Shown: positions 1-12,299, counted from the first letter of the stretch. The stretch is DNA of 64,000 nucleotides from Acanthacorydalis orientalis (GCA_034766995.1 CM068313.1:20569012-20633011); one strand, 5' to 3'. Numbers and translations: made by a program. Notes: generated by a model from the sequence alone, not told the origin.

Positions 1-72
1 ACTACACATTGTATACGTTCATTTATATATTTACATCTTATCTAAATTACTTGAAAAAAAAATAATGTTTAC

Positions 73-521
73 CCAGCATACGAATTATAGCCCTTTTTGA
101 TTGCGACTGCCGCATCTCGCCTTGTAAAGAACCTTTAATATCTTTCCCGATAGAGTGAGGTGTCCTACTTCTTATCGCTAATCCCATTCTTACATACAAT
201 ACAATAATAATCATCATTGGTATAACAAAAAATAGTAAAGTACTGAGCTCCCATAATGGCACGCCCGTTGGTTCATGCAGTATACCGCAGAATGCAGACT
301 CTGCTACAAATTGACCACTGCCTGGAGGATAATCGATGTAGTACATCCTAGTGATCACGGCAAACGGAAGTGCGCTTACAAGTGACACCACCCACATAGC
401 AGCAATGATACGTACTGCTCTCTGCAGACCAGACATCGTGTATACGTGAAGTGGATGGCATACAGCGAGGTAACGTTCCGTTGAGAATACAACGATTATC
501 AGCACCGAGACGTATGATGCT
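73..521 (-). CDS. Pyrokinin/CAPA-type neuropeptide GPCR, internal exon (TM3 to start of TM6)
   Basis: Internal exon of a rhodopsin-class receptor, read right to left. It opens after a TTTCAG acceptor (AG at 523-522) with ASYVSVLIIVVFSTERYLAV, the end of TM3 with the E/DRY motif as ERY, then CHPLHVYTMSGLQRAVR (intracellular loop 2), TM4, an extracellular loop 2 with Cys in SAFCGI (expected disulfide partner of the Cys in the preceding exon), TM5 (LFFVIPMMIIIVLYVRMGLA), a basic loop 3 and RAIIRML at the start of TM6. It ends at 73 with donor GTAAAC, leaving one base of a split codon. The ERYLAVCHPL and TMSGLQRA blocks are typical of PRXamide (pyrokinin, CAPA, neuromedin-U-like) receptors. Such receptors sit in the plasma membrane and usually signal through Gq and calcium; that is family knowledge. 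TM6-TM7 and the tail must lie off the left edge. Pyrokinin and CAPA receptors cannot be separated confidently here. Confidence 0.9.
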
Positions 522-2837
522 CTGAAACATTTTTTTTTAGGAATACTTTATTGTTGTTTCATATGTTTGTTTATTTTCAATTTTTTTCAAATTTGTGCCT
601 GATATAATATCATAGAACTCGAATATAGAATTTTTCATATATGTATAAATGCAGTTTATATCTGTTTTTTTTTTGTATGAACAGTTTTAAAATATATACA
701 ATATTATTATAACATTTTTCAAAATATGAAACCAATATCTAAAATAACATACTAAAATGTATATTTATTTTTATAAAGTAGAAATAAATAATAAATAAAT
801 GTACTCAAAATATAAAATAAAATAATCTTCTATTATACAAACTAAAATATATTCAATGTATGAAGTAGTATTTTGAAATGTATACAATATTTTATGTATT
901 TTTCAACGTAAGAATAAACAAATAAATATTTTAGAATAGAAAAACAAATTTATATACCAAAAAAAGTTTTATCTCAAAGAATCTCATTATTTATAAATAT
1001 TATTACAAAAGAAAATATTATATATGGATTTTTAAACTGATATTCTCCTAAAAATGTTCATTAAAAGAGTTTGAAAATATTATTAAGTATATTTTTATTG
1101 TAAATAATATTTAAATTATATAAATATTTATATTTATTTTAAAATGCTTTATAAAATAAGTGTTTCTCGATAATTTATATATATATATATATATTATAAT
1201 TCTTATAGTACGATATTTTTAGATGCATAAAAATATTTATCTTAATTTTATTAATTAATAATATAAAATTATTTACTTACAAGTACCAATTTATTATTTG
1301 TAATAGTTTCATCTATAACCGTCAATAATTAAAATTTGGTTTTAATTTGCCAACAAATATATTTTAATAAAATATTAATAGAATATTGTTTTCATTGATT
1401 TCAATTTCCTGTAAAATAGTATTTTAAAAACTAATATTTTTTCAAGTAAGCAACGAATAAACTCTTATATTCTTTATTTATGATATTTGTAGAATTTACC
1501 TTTTGGATATTCATGATTATTACCTTTTTAACGAAAAATTACACATATCAAAAGGTCAAATTAACTTCAGATGCTTTGATCAAAGGCTTGACATGCTATT
1601 TATATGACTATGATTTCCTTATAAACACCTTATAAACGTAGATTACTTTATATACATACATACAGATATATGCATATATACATATATATATAAATGACTG
1701 TATTCATATTTATAAAATTATATATTTCAACATGAAAGTCGTGATAAACCATTAATTTGAAAAACCTATTTTGAAAAATAGATGTAAGATAAAGAAAAAA
1801 AATATTTCATGTTACTGAAAATATATATTAAAACATATCAAATTAAATAATATTACATATTTCCATATTGTGGCTTTAAATAGTTTAAAAATTTTACACT
1901 ACTTATTAGTTTATTAGTAGTGGTTAATTAAAAATAATTATTAGATTTCTTAATGTAAGAATGTTTAAACAATTATCTGGATTTATATATGAATTAATTA
2001 AATGAAAGTTCTTTTGAAACAAACACATCCACAATTTAATAATTGGGATTGTAAGAGATAATAATGGAAAAGAATAAACGTTTTTATTATCGCGGTAGAA
2101 CCATAAAAACAGCAATCACTTAACGATCTCTACTTTTTAATGATTCAATCTATTTTAATCAAACGACATAAAGCAAGTCCATAAAATATATGCTCTTGTT
2201 ACAATTTCCACTTAGACTATAATTTATTCTAATCTGTACGATTTCTTAAATCTTTACCGTTACACTGAGTAGTTTAAATCAATTTTTCAAAAAAAAGAAT
2301 ACGGTTAAATTTAAATGAAGACAAATATTTCAAATCTTAGATTGATAGTAATTTCCTCTTTGAAAATTATATTTAATAATAATTTAATAATATTGTTTTT
2401 TATTTTTTGGAATTTAAATAAATAATTTGAAATAAAATAAAAGATAGAAGTTTTAAATAATCTTTAAACACGTTAAATGTACAAAATATATTAATATTTC
2501 AAAACATTTTAATAAAAAAACAATATAAATTTATTATAAATATTCTTTATTATTCTTATGAATATTTTATATCAAAATGTGTTTAAATTATTTAAGTCAA
2601 AGTTGTAAATATTGATATGATAATAATAATAGGAAAAAGTTTAGCTCTTATATTTATTTGAGGGTTTAATATTATTGACACTTATATTTTAAAAATTATA
2701 AGTTAAAGACAATGAAATGTATTTTAAATAATATTAATATCACTATTTAATATTTCAGCCATTTACTTTATAACAACTAATAAATAATTATTATATGTTT
2801 TCATTATATATCGTGCATTTCTTTTTACGAAGTATTA

Positions 2838-3793
2838 GATTGGTGGAAAAATAATTGCGGTTTTTTTGTATCGAGTATAAAGGCGCATATGTCAGTTAAA
2901 AATTATATTTATTAATCAAAATAAAGATTATTGGCCTGGACACATTTCTCCCAACAGGAAAAAAGTTTGTTTCATCAGGATTTAAGAGTTTGTAGTGAAT
3001 GATACCACTTGCCGACCACCAAACAATAACCATAATCTTTTTTTCATAAAGCTTCGGTTTTGGAAACTGTTTTGGTGCTTCTCCTCGATCTAGCCACTGT
3101 GATGAACGTTTCCGATTGTTGTAGAGAATCCACTTTTCATCACATGTGACAATGCGATCAAGAAAGGGATCATTTTTGTTATACAAAAGAAGCGTAAAAC
3201 AGACGTCGTATCGCTGAATTGCTTGATGTTCGTTTAGTTCATACGGTACCCATTTAACCAGATTTTTTGTTTCTCCTATTACGCTCAAACGTCGGACAAC
3301 TCTTGAATGATCAACATTAAGTTATTCTGTCACCTCTCGAGTTGTTTTACGTGGGTCCGCTTTAATAATGTTTCTTAAATCATAATTGCCAGTATCAGTA
3401 TATCAGTATAGCTGAAGGACGTCCACGACCTTCTTCATCAATAGAGCTTTCGTATCCATCACAAAATTTTTAGAATCAGTGTTGAACTGTACGTTCACTA
3501 ATTAACTCCTTACCAAAAATAAATTTGATTTTTCGAGTAGTTTCTATTGTTTTACATCCGAATTTATATTCATACAACAAAATCTCGCGAATTTACTTTT
3601 CTTTTATGACTAACTTAAAACGTTATATCCAATAATACTCAAAAATGAAATAATAGAAATAATCTGAAATCAGTGGTGCAAATTTCATTGTTTACTAATA
3701 TGTATCACATGACTATAACAAAAGATAATAGTAACTAGAAAAATCGCCGCAAAACTTAAAATAATAAAAACCGCAATTATTTATGCACCAAAC
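2838..3793 (-). mobile_element. Mariner (cecropia/Hsmar1-like), internally deleted
   Basis: A 956-bp Tc1/mariner element flanked by TA target duplications at 2,836-2,837 and 3,794-3,795. The terminal repeats share the core ATAATTGCGGTTTTT, the kind of end seen in Hsmar1/MADE1, which suggests the cecropia subfamily. On the minus strand the transposase has a helix-turn-helix part with stops and frameshifts (fragments ISERTVQH and DEEGRGRP near 3,430-3,500). It then continues open at 3,288-2,896 with [10 protein letters not shown] and the first catalytic Asp in [11 protein letters not shown]. After LLNPDET the frame jumps directly to the C-terminal [11 protein letters not shown]. The deletion removes the second and third catalytic Asp, so the element is dead. 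A full mariner is about 1.3 kb. Confidence 0.9.
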
Positions 3794-4106
3794 TAATAAA
3801 TCGTACTTATGCAACAACAATATGCAATTCAAACACTTTTAAAGAAAAAATATATATTTGATTACAATGTAAATTCTATTTAGGAAATGTAGATAAATAC
3901 ATTTATTTAAGATACTATTGTATTGAATTTTTTTATAGTTAAAGGGCATTAACCTCGAAGTCAATCTCAGTGTGAGTTCTGTAATGTAACATTCTACGCG
4001 ACAAATTTAAACGAGACCAGAATGCGGTTTGGACCTTCGACCCAATATCACCTAACCAACCTGCTGTCTAGAATGAAATACTACCGTCTCTATACATTTA
4101 TGTATG

Positions 4107-4109
<3 letters not shown>

Positions 4110-4190
<81 letters not shown>
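4110..4190. repeat. (TA)n microsatellite with a short TG interruption
   Basis: Alternating TA runs with an internal tgcatgtgtgtg segment near 4,151-4,162. The short plus-strand ORF running through it is a low-complexity artefact. Confidence 0.9.
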
Positions 4191-4195
<5 letters not shown>

Positions 4196-4804
4196 CAAAC
4201 TTTTAGATAGTTTTTATATATATAATGAATATATTTCATTGCGCACTTATCGATAAGTAAAATTACTTCTATTTCGTTTTAGTAACACTGACCGTTTTAC
4301 TAGATACTCACGTACCATTTTCTTTGCGAATATTGTACAAGTCAGTAGATATACAAGTACGTATTTCACATAGCTATTCGAACGTGACTTGAAGAAATTT
4401 TATTGAATTGATATATAATATTTTTATTATTTGACATACAGTAAAAATATTCTTAACAGTGATAAATTCGACAAAATTCCATTTGAAGTAAGTCCATCGT
4501 CAAATTTTGATGTTTTTTTTATATTATTGTATAAAATATCAATTATATTTGGAAATTTGGAGTAATTTTATAAAAAATTAACATAAAAATTTTATGTAAT
4601 AGATTCATATAAAAAATTAAGAAAACTAATGCAATCGTATTAATTTCGAATATGAATTAGACGGCAACTTTTGATTCCATGTTACACATTGAATATTAGT
4701 GCTCTTTTAGATAAATGTAGGTGTTTGAAAAATTTTAAAAAAATATATAAAATGTAAATTTCAATTTTATGTATAGTACACTTTCATGTCTACTCATGTA
4801 TACA

Positions 4805-4807
<3 letters not shown>

Positions 4808-4863
<56 letters not shown>
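4808..4863. repeat. (TA)n microsatellite
   Basis: Uninterrupted TA dinucleotide run of about 55 bp inside the receptor intron. Confidence 0.9.
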
Positions 4864-4868
<5 letters not shown>

Positions 4869-5070
4869 ACAAAAATGTTTATTACTTCTAGTATTTAATA
4901 GATTCAAGAAGTGTTTGTTTTTTTAATATTGTTAATTTATTAGAATGAATTTATCGCATTTCGAAGTAACAAGGTGTATTAATTGACAAGTTTATGTAAT
5001 AAAACATATACTTTTAAATATGCATTATTATTGAGTATTCTTCTTTAAAAAAAGAATTTTCCATCCATTA

Positions 5071-5852
5071 CTAGGGTCATTTGATAAAAAAAGCAAGTTA
5101 AACACCATTTTTTGGAAAAAATCGATTTCATTTCTCAACATAGTCTCCATTGAGGGCTGTACACTTGGTCCAGTGAGTCTGTAAAATACGCATTGACGGC
5201 AGTATTGACGATATGCTTATTGACGAGAATTTCTTTCCACCGAGCCAAATTTTCAAGTTTGTGAAGAGGAAGTAGCCGCACGAGGCCAAGTCCGGAGAAT
5301 AGAGTGCATGAAAAATCAATTCAACACCTAATTTGTACAATTTTGCTATTGTGACGCTCGATTTGTGGGTGAATGAGTACTTTCTTTGTGCGCTAATCTT
5401 GGTCATTTTTGTTTCAGCTTTTCTTTCAAATGGCCCAAAAATATTGCATAATAAATTTCTGTTATCGTTTTTCCCTTGCTTAAGTAGTCGATCAGGATGA
5501 TTTCTTGGGAATCCCAAAAAACAATGGCCATCCCCTTCCCAGTCGATAAAACGGTCTTCGCCTTCTTCGACACACTTTCACCAGTCGTTGTCCACTGCTT
5601 TGACTGCTGCTTCGACTCAGGTGTGAGTGCTGTTTCATCCACGGTGATAAATCGACGGAAAAAGGTCTGTTCGTTTTTTTTCATTTTAGCAGCAACTGCT
5701 AAAATACTCGCTTCAAACATCTGTATAATGTGAACAACGCGTCGCTTCTGGTTGAAATTTGTCCTATCCTAGTTTAAAAGAGACACTTCGTAGCCGTGAC
5801 GTTACCAAATAATGGTGGCATCACATCATAAAAAATTATCAAATGACCCTCG
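5071..5852 (-). mobile_element. Mariner (irritans/Himar-like), truncated transposase
   Basis: A 782-bp element with TA at 5,069-5,070 and 5,853-5,854. Inverted ends C(T/G)AGGGTCATTTGATAA match at 16 of 17 positions. Minus-strand transposase fragments include FFRRFITVDET (first Asp), TPESKQQSKQWT, MAIVFWDSQEIILIDYLSKG, YSPDLASCGYFLFTNLKIWL and the C-terminal WTKC..NGDYVEK. The order and motifs fit irritans-type mariners. The N-terminal DNA-binding half is missing, the WIHHY-type segment after VDET is lost, the second catalytic Asp block is replaced by a frameshifted stretch, and the third Asp reads as Gly (CGYF). The element is inactive and needs about 0.5 kb more to be full length. Confidence 0.88.
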
Positions 5853-6316
5853 TATATAAGTCTGTAAAACACACATCTGAAACTTCTTTCAATTTTTAGA
5901 AACATTAATTGTAACTTCTTTTCTAAATCAGTGTTTCGTGGGTTTTTCTTTTATCCCTCCTATCTTGTAAAGTCCTTACTCTTTTATTGTAATTCTAAAT
6001 TACAGTTTAGAAGTAAAGTGGAAAGAGAAAAATAAAAAGAAAAGAATAATTTTTCGATAAAATTTATTTTTTTACATAAAAAATAATCAATAAATGTAAT
6101 AATATAAAGATACAATATTGTATCATTTCGGTTTGTTTTCATTTTACATTTCTGGTCACATATAATATATAAAAGTAAAGAATGAAATTCAAAAAATACT
6201 GAACTAAAATAGTTGAATAAACCAAACAGTATTAGAATACATGTCAACTGTTAAAATCTAGTTGAGATCATAATGTTTATTCATACATTACTTACATCAG
6301 AATAGATTTTTCAAAT

Positions 6317-6526
6317 ATGTATCGTTTAAAGAGTATTTTCAAAGTTCCTACAGTTTTGATAATCATGATTGGAATTTCACATGTACTTCAAATTGAGAAA
6401 GCACTTGTAAAGTCTACATTTCCGAACTGGCAAAGATGCCCAAGAGGAAGTCAGATGAGAGCTATATTTCCGGAAGTTATCTTTTTACTATCTAAAAATT
6501 GTATCTTTAATCTTACGATATTTTAA
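6317..6526 (+). CDS. Possible small secreted peptide ORF (69 aa), unrecognised
   Basis: A complete ATG-to-stop frame in otherwise AT-rich intronic DNA. The first ~29 residues look like a signal peptide: basic start MYRLKSIFK, hydrophobic core VPTVLIIMIGISHVL, then QIEKA as a possible cleavage region. The rest is short and mildly basic, with NWQRCPRGSQMRA and a second Cys near the C-terminus. Base composition is richer in G and C than its flanks over residues 30-55. No family is recognised. A GTAAAG donor-like site inside the frame near 6,408 means the true coding part could end there in a spliced gene. It lies on the strand opposite the receptor. It could be a chance ORF. Confidence 0.3.
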   Translation: MYRLKSIFKVPTVLIIMIGISHVLQIEKALVKSTFPNWQRCPRGSQMRAIFPEVIFLLSKNCIFNLTIF

Positions 6527-7761
6527 GTGCTGTATGTATTAATAAGCGTACAGGTGACTTTAAAAAATGGACTAGATTGCATGTATCAAACAGATGTGTT
6601 TTTTACTGTTAATTATTTAAATTCAATATTTTAAAAATATGTTTTGCCACTTCTTACATGTAAATTCTTAATCGAATTTCTTATTTGTCATTTTTAAGTA
6701 AGAGTGTTTAAATTAAATTTTAAACTTAAATATTGATAACATCTAAAAATAAATTACTTTTTCTAATATTTTCTTAAAAAATAAATTTTAAATAACTGTC
6801 TTGTAATAATTATTACGAAAAAAATTATTACATGCCTTCACTTAAATAGTATTCGACTAAGAGATATTTTATATTTTATCTCCGAACATAAATATCTTTA
6901 AGACCTATTAAAATACAAAGTATTTTACTTTTATTGACAATACTGTTACCACCATATATTATCATGAGATATGTTCTACTTGCTACTGTTAGAAAATATA
7001 ACAGTATGTATTTTTAAATCTTCTCGATCTTATATATAATAATGAGTGTCATTTATTATATCTTAAAAAAAATTGAAATATCTAGAATTATATCAATTTT
7101 ATGAACTAGTTTCTTTGAAAACTACTATAATGCTCTATATAATTATAATGAAAATATTCATTAAGTAATATTTTAAACTTACAATTTGTTAAGATAACAA
7201 TTTGAAAAATTGAACCAAGCCACAAATCAATTAAATTAAATCAATATGAATAAAAGTACTTAATAGAAAACTGACTATATTTATAAACTGACTATATATT
7301 ACATGAAAATTATTATTAAGTTTTTATATAGTAAACCATAACTTAAAATCCGCAAAAAATGAAGAATACATTTCAAATAGAAATACTGAAAAAAATTTAG
7401 TGTAAGTAAATTTAATGCTAAAATAAAAACTTCTAATTATTTATAATGAAAAAAGGTTAGAAAATTTGCTTATTATTTTATATATTTACTTAAGAAAAGA
7501 TATTTATTTTGTAGTAAACTTCAAAAACGTATATAAAATACGATAACTAAAAATTAAGTAATAATTCATCTCAAAGTGGACATGTAAACAATGAAAAGAA
7601 TATAAATCAGACATGTATATTATTTTCTAATCATTCTTTGATATTTAGTGATATTTGCCCGTTCATATTACGTTACATATAAGTTCGTATCGTCTAAACC
7701 TTATAATTAATAGCCGTTGTTCGACATTTAAGTAAAATATATTACTTTTTAATAACAGGTT

Positions 7762-7781
7762 ACTTTGACATGGGTCAAAGT
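7762..7781. promoter_or_regulatory. Perfect 8-bp inverted repeat ACTTTGAC-ATGG-GTCAAAGT
   Basis: Two 8-bp arms with a 4-bp spacer in the receptor intron. The half-site GGGTCAAAG resembles nuclear-receptor (HNF4/USP-like) half sites. There is only sequence resemblance; chance is quite possible. Confidence 0.2.
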
Positions 7782-8889
7782 CTGATCGACTATTTATTGT
7801 TCTATCCCTAGAAGATCATTTGTATTGTTAAGAATCATAATATTCGTTAAAGCTTATTTCAAAATTGTGATCATGTTCACGAAAACCAATAGAAAAGATG
7901 ATAAATTATTACAGTTAGTGTGCACGTAAGTAACTTTAGCAAACAATTCATCATGTTGTCGACGCAATCAAAAAATATTTTCATAAAAAAGATTAAAACC
8001 TTACAACTTTTTTAGTGTTCTACATTTTATAATGCATATTTGCATCATAATGCATATTTTCATCATAATGCATAAAGTAAATATTTTATATCAAGTAAAA
8101 GAATGTTTGTTGGAGAAATCATTCGAATTAAAAAATATCATCTAAACATAGCCCCGATTCTATTTAATTGAGTAACCTTATTAACTTGAAAATACAACAG
8201 GCAACATATTTGCTGTCTTTATTTTATTTATAATGATGATACATTTTAAAAATGCATTCTGAGAATTTGTTTACATATTATAAAATTATAAATTATTATT
8301 TATTCCAATAATTATTTTTATTTTTATGTCTTCATAAAAATCGAAAATATGTATTAATATGTACGTGAAAACATTAAAGTATAATATTTACTTATGAAAT
8401 ACATGCAACGAATGTGAATGCCATTTGTAAGCTTTCAGTACATAGGCCATGAAAGAAAAAGGTTATTGCTAAATAAAATTCCATTTGTACTTTAATCACG
8501 TTTAAGTGACTACAAGACAAAATTTCAGAAACGTGCGTGTACAATTGTGAAATCTTCACATACTTATAGAAAAATCTACAAAGCACCCTCTTTAAGTGAC
8601 TGTTTTTTTAATGCTGTAATTGTATTTAAATACTACTTTAAGATTATTTATTCCACATTGTGATTAAAACATTACAATTATTTCCGTTTATGGTAATTTT
8701 ATTAATAATATATTTTCCTTTATATTGATTATAAACATTAAATGTTACTTTCACTATTCTTTTTGTATTTTAAAAAAATCAGTAAATATCAAATAATAAA
8801 ATTTAACAAAAATATTGTGTAAATTATTTAGTTATATTTATAATTTAATTATATTTGACGATTGTGCTAAGTGGATGGAATAGATAAGG

Positions 8890-8890
8890 A

Positions 8891-8936
<46 letters not shown>
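8890..8936. repeat. (TA)n microsatellite hosting a mariner insertion
   Basis: TA run that ends exactly at the left TA target duplication of the mariner beginning at 8,937. A further (TA)n tract resumes at 10,204-10,223 on the other side. Confidence 0.9.
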
Positions 8937-8940
<4 letters not shown>

Positions 8941-10198
8941 TGATGTAAAAATAATTGCAGTTTTTATCATTTTAAGTTTGGCGAAGACTTTTCTAGTTAG
9001 TGTTATCTTTTGTGGTAGCAATTAAATTAGCACTACTGATTTCAGCTTATGTCTATTGTTTTCATTCTTTAGTATTGTTGGATATAACCTCTTAAATTAG
9101 TTATGGAAAAAGAAAATTCGCGAGATTTTATTGCATGAGTGTAAATTGGGATGTAAAGCAACATAAACTTCTCGAAACATCAAATTTTGTTTTTGGTAAA
9201 GAGTCAATTAGTGAACGTACAGCTAAATACTGGTTCCAAAAATTTCGTGGAGGAAATGAAAGCCTTGATGATGAAGAGGATCGTGGATGTCCTTCAGGTA
9301 TACTGATATACAGATACTGGCAATAATGATTTAAGAAACATTATTGAAGCGGACCCATGTAAAACAACTCGAGAAATGACAGAAGAAATCAATGTGGATC
9401 ATTCAACAGTTGTTCGACGTTTGAGCGTAATAGGAAAAACAAACAATCTGGCTAAATGGGTACCGAATGAACTAAACGAATATCAAACAATTCGGCGATC
9501 GAAGTTTCTCTGCGCTTCTTTTGCGTAACAAAAATAATCCCTTTCTTGATCGCATTGTCGCGTGATGAAAAGTAGATTCTCTATAACAATCGGAAACGTT
9601 CATCACAGTGGTTAGACCAAGAAGAAGCACTAAAACATTTACCTAAATCGAAGCTTCATGAAAAAAAGATTATGGTCACTGTTTGGTGGTCGGTAATTGG
9701 TATCATTGTCTACATCTTAAAGCCTGAAGAAACAATGACAGCAGAAAAATATTGTCAGGAAATTGAAAAAAGTCATGAGAAGTTGTATGGTCTACGGTCA
9801 GCGTTGTCTATCAAAGAGAACCAATTCTTCTTCATGACAACGCCTGACCACACATCTCACAAATGACTAAAAAATTAAATAGACTCGGTTATGAGACCTT
9901 ACCTCACCCACCTTATTCTCCGGACCTGTCTCCGTTAGATTATCATTTTTTTAAACATTTGGAAAATTTCCTGCGAGAGAAGGTTTTCAAAGATCGAGCA
10001 TCAGCTCAGCGCTTTCGATGAATTCGTTAATTCCAGGACTCCAGAATTCTATCTTGTAAGAATAAACAAACTTGTTTCCCGTTGGGAGAAATGTGTGGAG
10101 GCCAATGGTATTTATTTTGATTAATAAATATAATTTTTAACTGATATATGCGTTTTTATACTCGATTTGTAAAAACCGCAATTATTTTTGCACAAACG
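8937..10198 (+). mobile_element. Mariner (cecropia/Hsmar1-like), near full length but decayed
   Basis: A 1,262-bp element, close to a full mariner, with TA at 8,935-8,936 and 10,199-10,200 and terminal repeats sharing AAAAATAATTGC(A/G)GTTTTTA. The plus-strand transposase remains readable in pieces: helix-turn-helix GKESISERTAKYWFQKF and DEEDRGCPS (9,198-9,293), [18 protein letters not shown] and AKWVPNELNE (9,395-9,480), DRIVA (~9,549), TVWWSVIGIIVYILKPEET, HDNA*PH for the second Asp (~9,826-9,846) where CGA has become TGA, and YSPDLSPLDYHFFKHL for the third Asp (~9,922). Several frameshifts and stops make it inactive. It belongs to the same lineage as the element at 2,838-3,793 but keeps the middle part that copy has lost. 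Confidence 0.92.
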
Positions 10199-10853
10199 TA
10201 ATTTATATATATATATATATATAAAGAATAAACGTTAGATTATAATTAATTTTTATAAGAACTACTGAGGAAGCATTAACGTCGACTTATTTTTTTACGT
10301 AATATCGATTACTTTTTCAGCACATGGATATCAATAAGGAATTCATAACAATTAATTACGTTCTACTTCCAGACATTTCATAGAATTTATATGTGAAAAG
10401 ATTTCCTTTACCAAAGTCAACTTTCCGATCTACTGACGTATATTTTCGTATTTAATTAGAATATTGACATTTGTTTCTTAAAGCAATATACACGTAATGT
10501 TGAGATAAGCAATCAGAAATCGTAAACTAGATACGTGTATGGGAATTTCTATATCAGTTCAGAAGGGAATTATGATTTACCATTGGATTTATTTACGTAA
10601 TTAATTTACTATTTATTGTATTGCTTACGTTTTATATATTAATGTCAGTGTACATTCGTGTTTTTGATAGTGTAAACAACATTTTGCTATAGATTAAAAA
10701 TATATTAAAGAAATTTATACTTTTTACTGAATTTAAAAATGTGAATCAAAAATATCAACTTAACCTTTTTTATGTAAGTAAACTTTTCTTACTGTAGTTT
10801 ATCTGAACAGTCCTATAATAATTGCACATATATAATATTTTCAATCTATAAAT

Positions 10854-11202
10854 CAAGGATGGGCAACTTTTTCGATAATAAGAGCAACATATAATACTTT
10901 TTATACATTTTTGAATATTCAAGAGCCACAGAAAATATTATTTTAAAATTGTATTTATAGACAGTAAAAAATGCAACTATGTACTAGTCCTACTCACCAA
11001 AACAGAATATGTTTAATCTCTACTCATTGATGACTTTGATGGAGTATTCATTTTTGCAGCTAATAGTTTAAAATCGAGCTATACATTACTACTGTATATT
11101 ATTAATATAAATAGGCAATTAAACCCAATACTGTCTCGGGAGTCGCATTGAGTAGCTTTGAGAGCCGTATGCGGCTCGTGAGCCGCAGTTTGTCCACCAT
11201 TG
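10854..11202. mobile_element. Non-autonomous hAT element (349 bp) with target duplication
   Basis: The ends are CAAGGATGGGCAACTTTTTC on the left and, reading inward on the other strand, CAATGGTGGACAAACTGCGG. They share CAA(G/T)G(G/A)TGG(G/A)CAA, the terminal form of several widespread hAT families. The 8 bases before (ctataaat) and after (gtataaat) match at 7 of 8, as expected for a hAT target duplication. A GC-rich subterminal stretch (tgcggctcgtgagccgc, 11,170-11,186) can form a hairpin. There is no coding capacity. It ends about 55 bp from the receptor exon. Confidence 0.82.
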
Positions 11203-11257
11203 GTATAAATATATATATATTACCGTATAAATTCGTATAAAATGTATTTTAACTTAC

Positions 11258-11348
11258 GCTTCAGATAGAAGTCCACGAACTTTACATAACCCTAATCCTA
11301 AAACACTTGGGTATTGATGCCAAAAGACGCTTAGATCATTCGGTAAAC
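11258..11348 (-). CDS. Same GPCR, 91-bp upstream exon (TM2 end, ECL1, TM3 start)
   Basis: This exon was found by reading the minus strand and is too short for simple ORF finding. A CTTTACAG acceptor (AG at 11,350-11,349) precedes 2 bases plus 29 codons plus 2 bases, followed by a consensus GTAAGT donor (11,257-11,252). The translation contains LPNDLSVFWHQYPSVLG and LCKVRGLLSEA. WHQYP is the extracellular-loop-1 motif of pyrokinin/CAPA receptors, and the Cys in LCKVRG is the conserved TM3 cysteine that pairs with loop 2. The split codon GC|A joins exactly in frame to the exon beginning at 521, giving LLSEA-ASYVSVL, so the two pieces belong to one transcript across a 10.7 kb intron. The exon starts in phase 1, so another coding exon (N-terminus, TM1, most of TM2) must exist at higher coordinates. 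I did not find it between 11,349 and 64,000. Confidence 0.88.
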
Positions 11349-12256
11349 CTGTAAAGGAACATATTATTTATTAGTATATTTATTAAAAATAAATATTATT
11401 TTTACTTTTTTAAATGATTATAATTCATAATAAATTTTAGTATTCTAATATTCAAATTGTAATTGTTTTATTTTTGTCTTAAATTACTTCGTGTGTATAT
11501 ATTATTTTTTGAATATGAATATAAAATTTATTATATACTTGTAAAAAGTGTGGATATAAATTTAAAAAAAGTTATGTTCTTACAATTCCAGACAGATCAT
11601 TATACATTATTTTACATTATTATGACTTAAAAAATTTTAAATTTATTTCTGTGCTTAGTGAAATATATATGCTTAAAATATAGTTTTACGTTAAATAAAC
11701 GGAATCCTAAAAAAAATTATTAGATGAATTCTTTTTATATGCTTCGTTTGTTTTAATAAGATGAATGAACTTTTGCAAAATTCAATGAAAATGTTTAATA
11801 AAGAACTATTTATAATGATGTCAGTAGTTAAAGAAAAATATTTCTTAAAATATTTTTCTGAGAACACATAAAATCCTTTTAAAAAAAATGACGAAATACA
11901 TGTTTGTATAAAAATCCAAGTATTCATTTAATAGTCATAATTACTTCAACTACAAACGGACTATCATGATATATTAAGTCTTAATCAAAAATAATTTTTT
12001 CATAATAGTTTCTTTAAAAATAAGAGATTTTTATATAATTTTTCTTTAGGTATATTAATATTAGAATTAATTTTTAAAATTGAATTGTTATCATTTTAAT
12101 ATCTAATCAAAATTAAATTCTGAAAAACATTATAAAATTAATAATCCTTTTTTAATATTAATCTATTTCTCATTTTACTGTATAAAAATGCATATGTCTT
12201 TTAAACGACTATTTAGAATAACAAAAAACTATATACCCAAAAATCATTATTCTTTG

Positions 12257-12258
<2 letters not shown>

Positions 12259-12299
<41 letters not shown>

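Larger units (their letters stand above)
522..11257 (-). other. GPCR intron, 10.7 kb
   Basis: The intron is bounded by GTAAGT at 11,257 and TTTCAG at 522 on the minus strand. It is very AT-rich and carries three mariner relics, a short non-autonomous hAT and several (TA)n arrays, each listed separately. I see no further receptor exon in it. The stretches 524-2,837, 3,796-5,070, 5,853-6,316 and 6,527-8,889 hold only AT-rich sequence apart from the items listed. A locally GC-richer patch at about 3,945-4,090 is unassigned. Confidence 0.8.
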
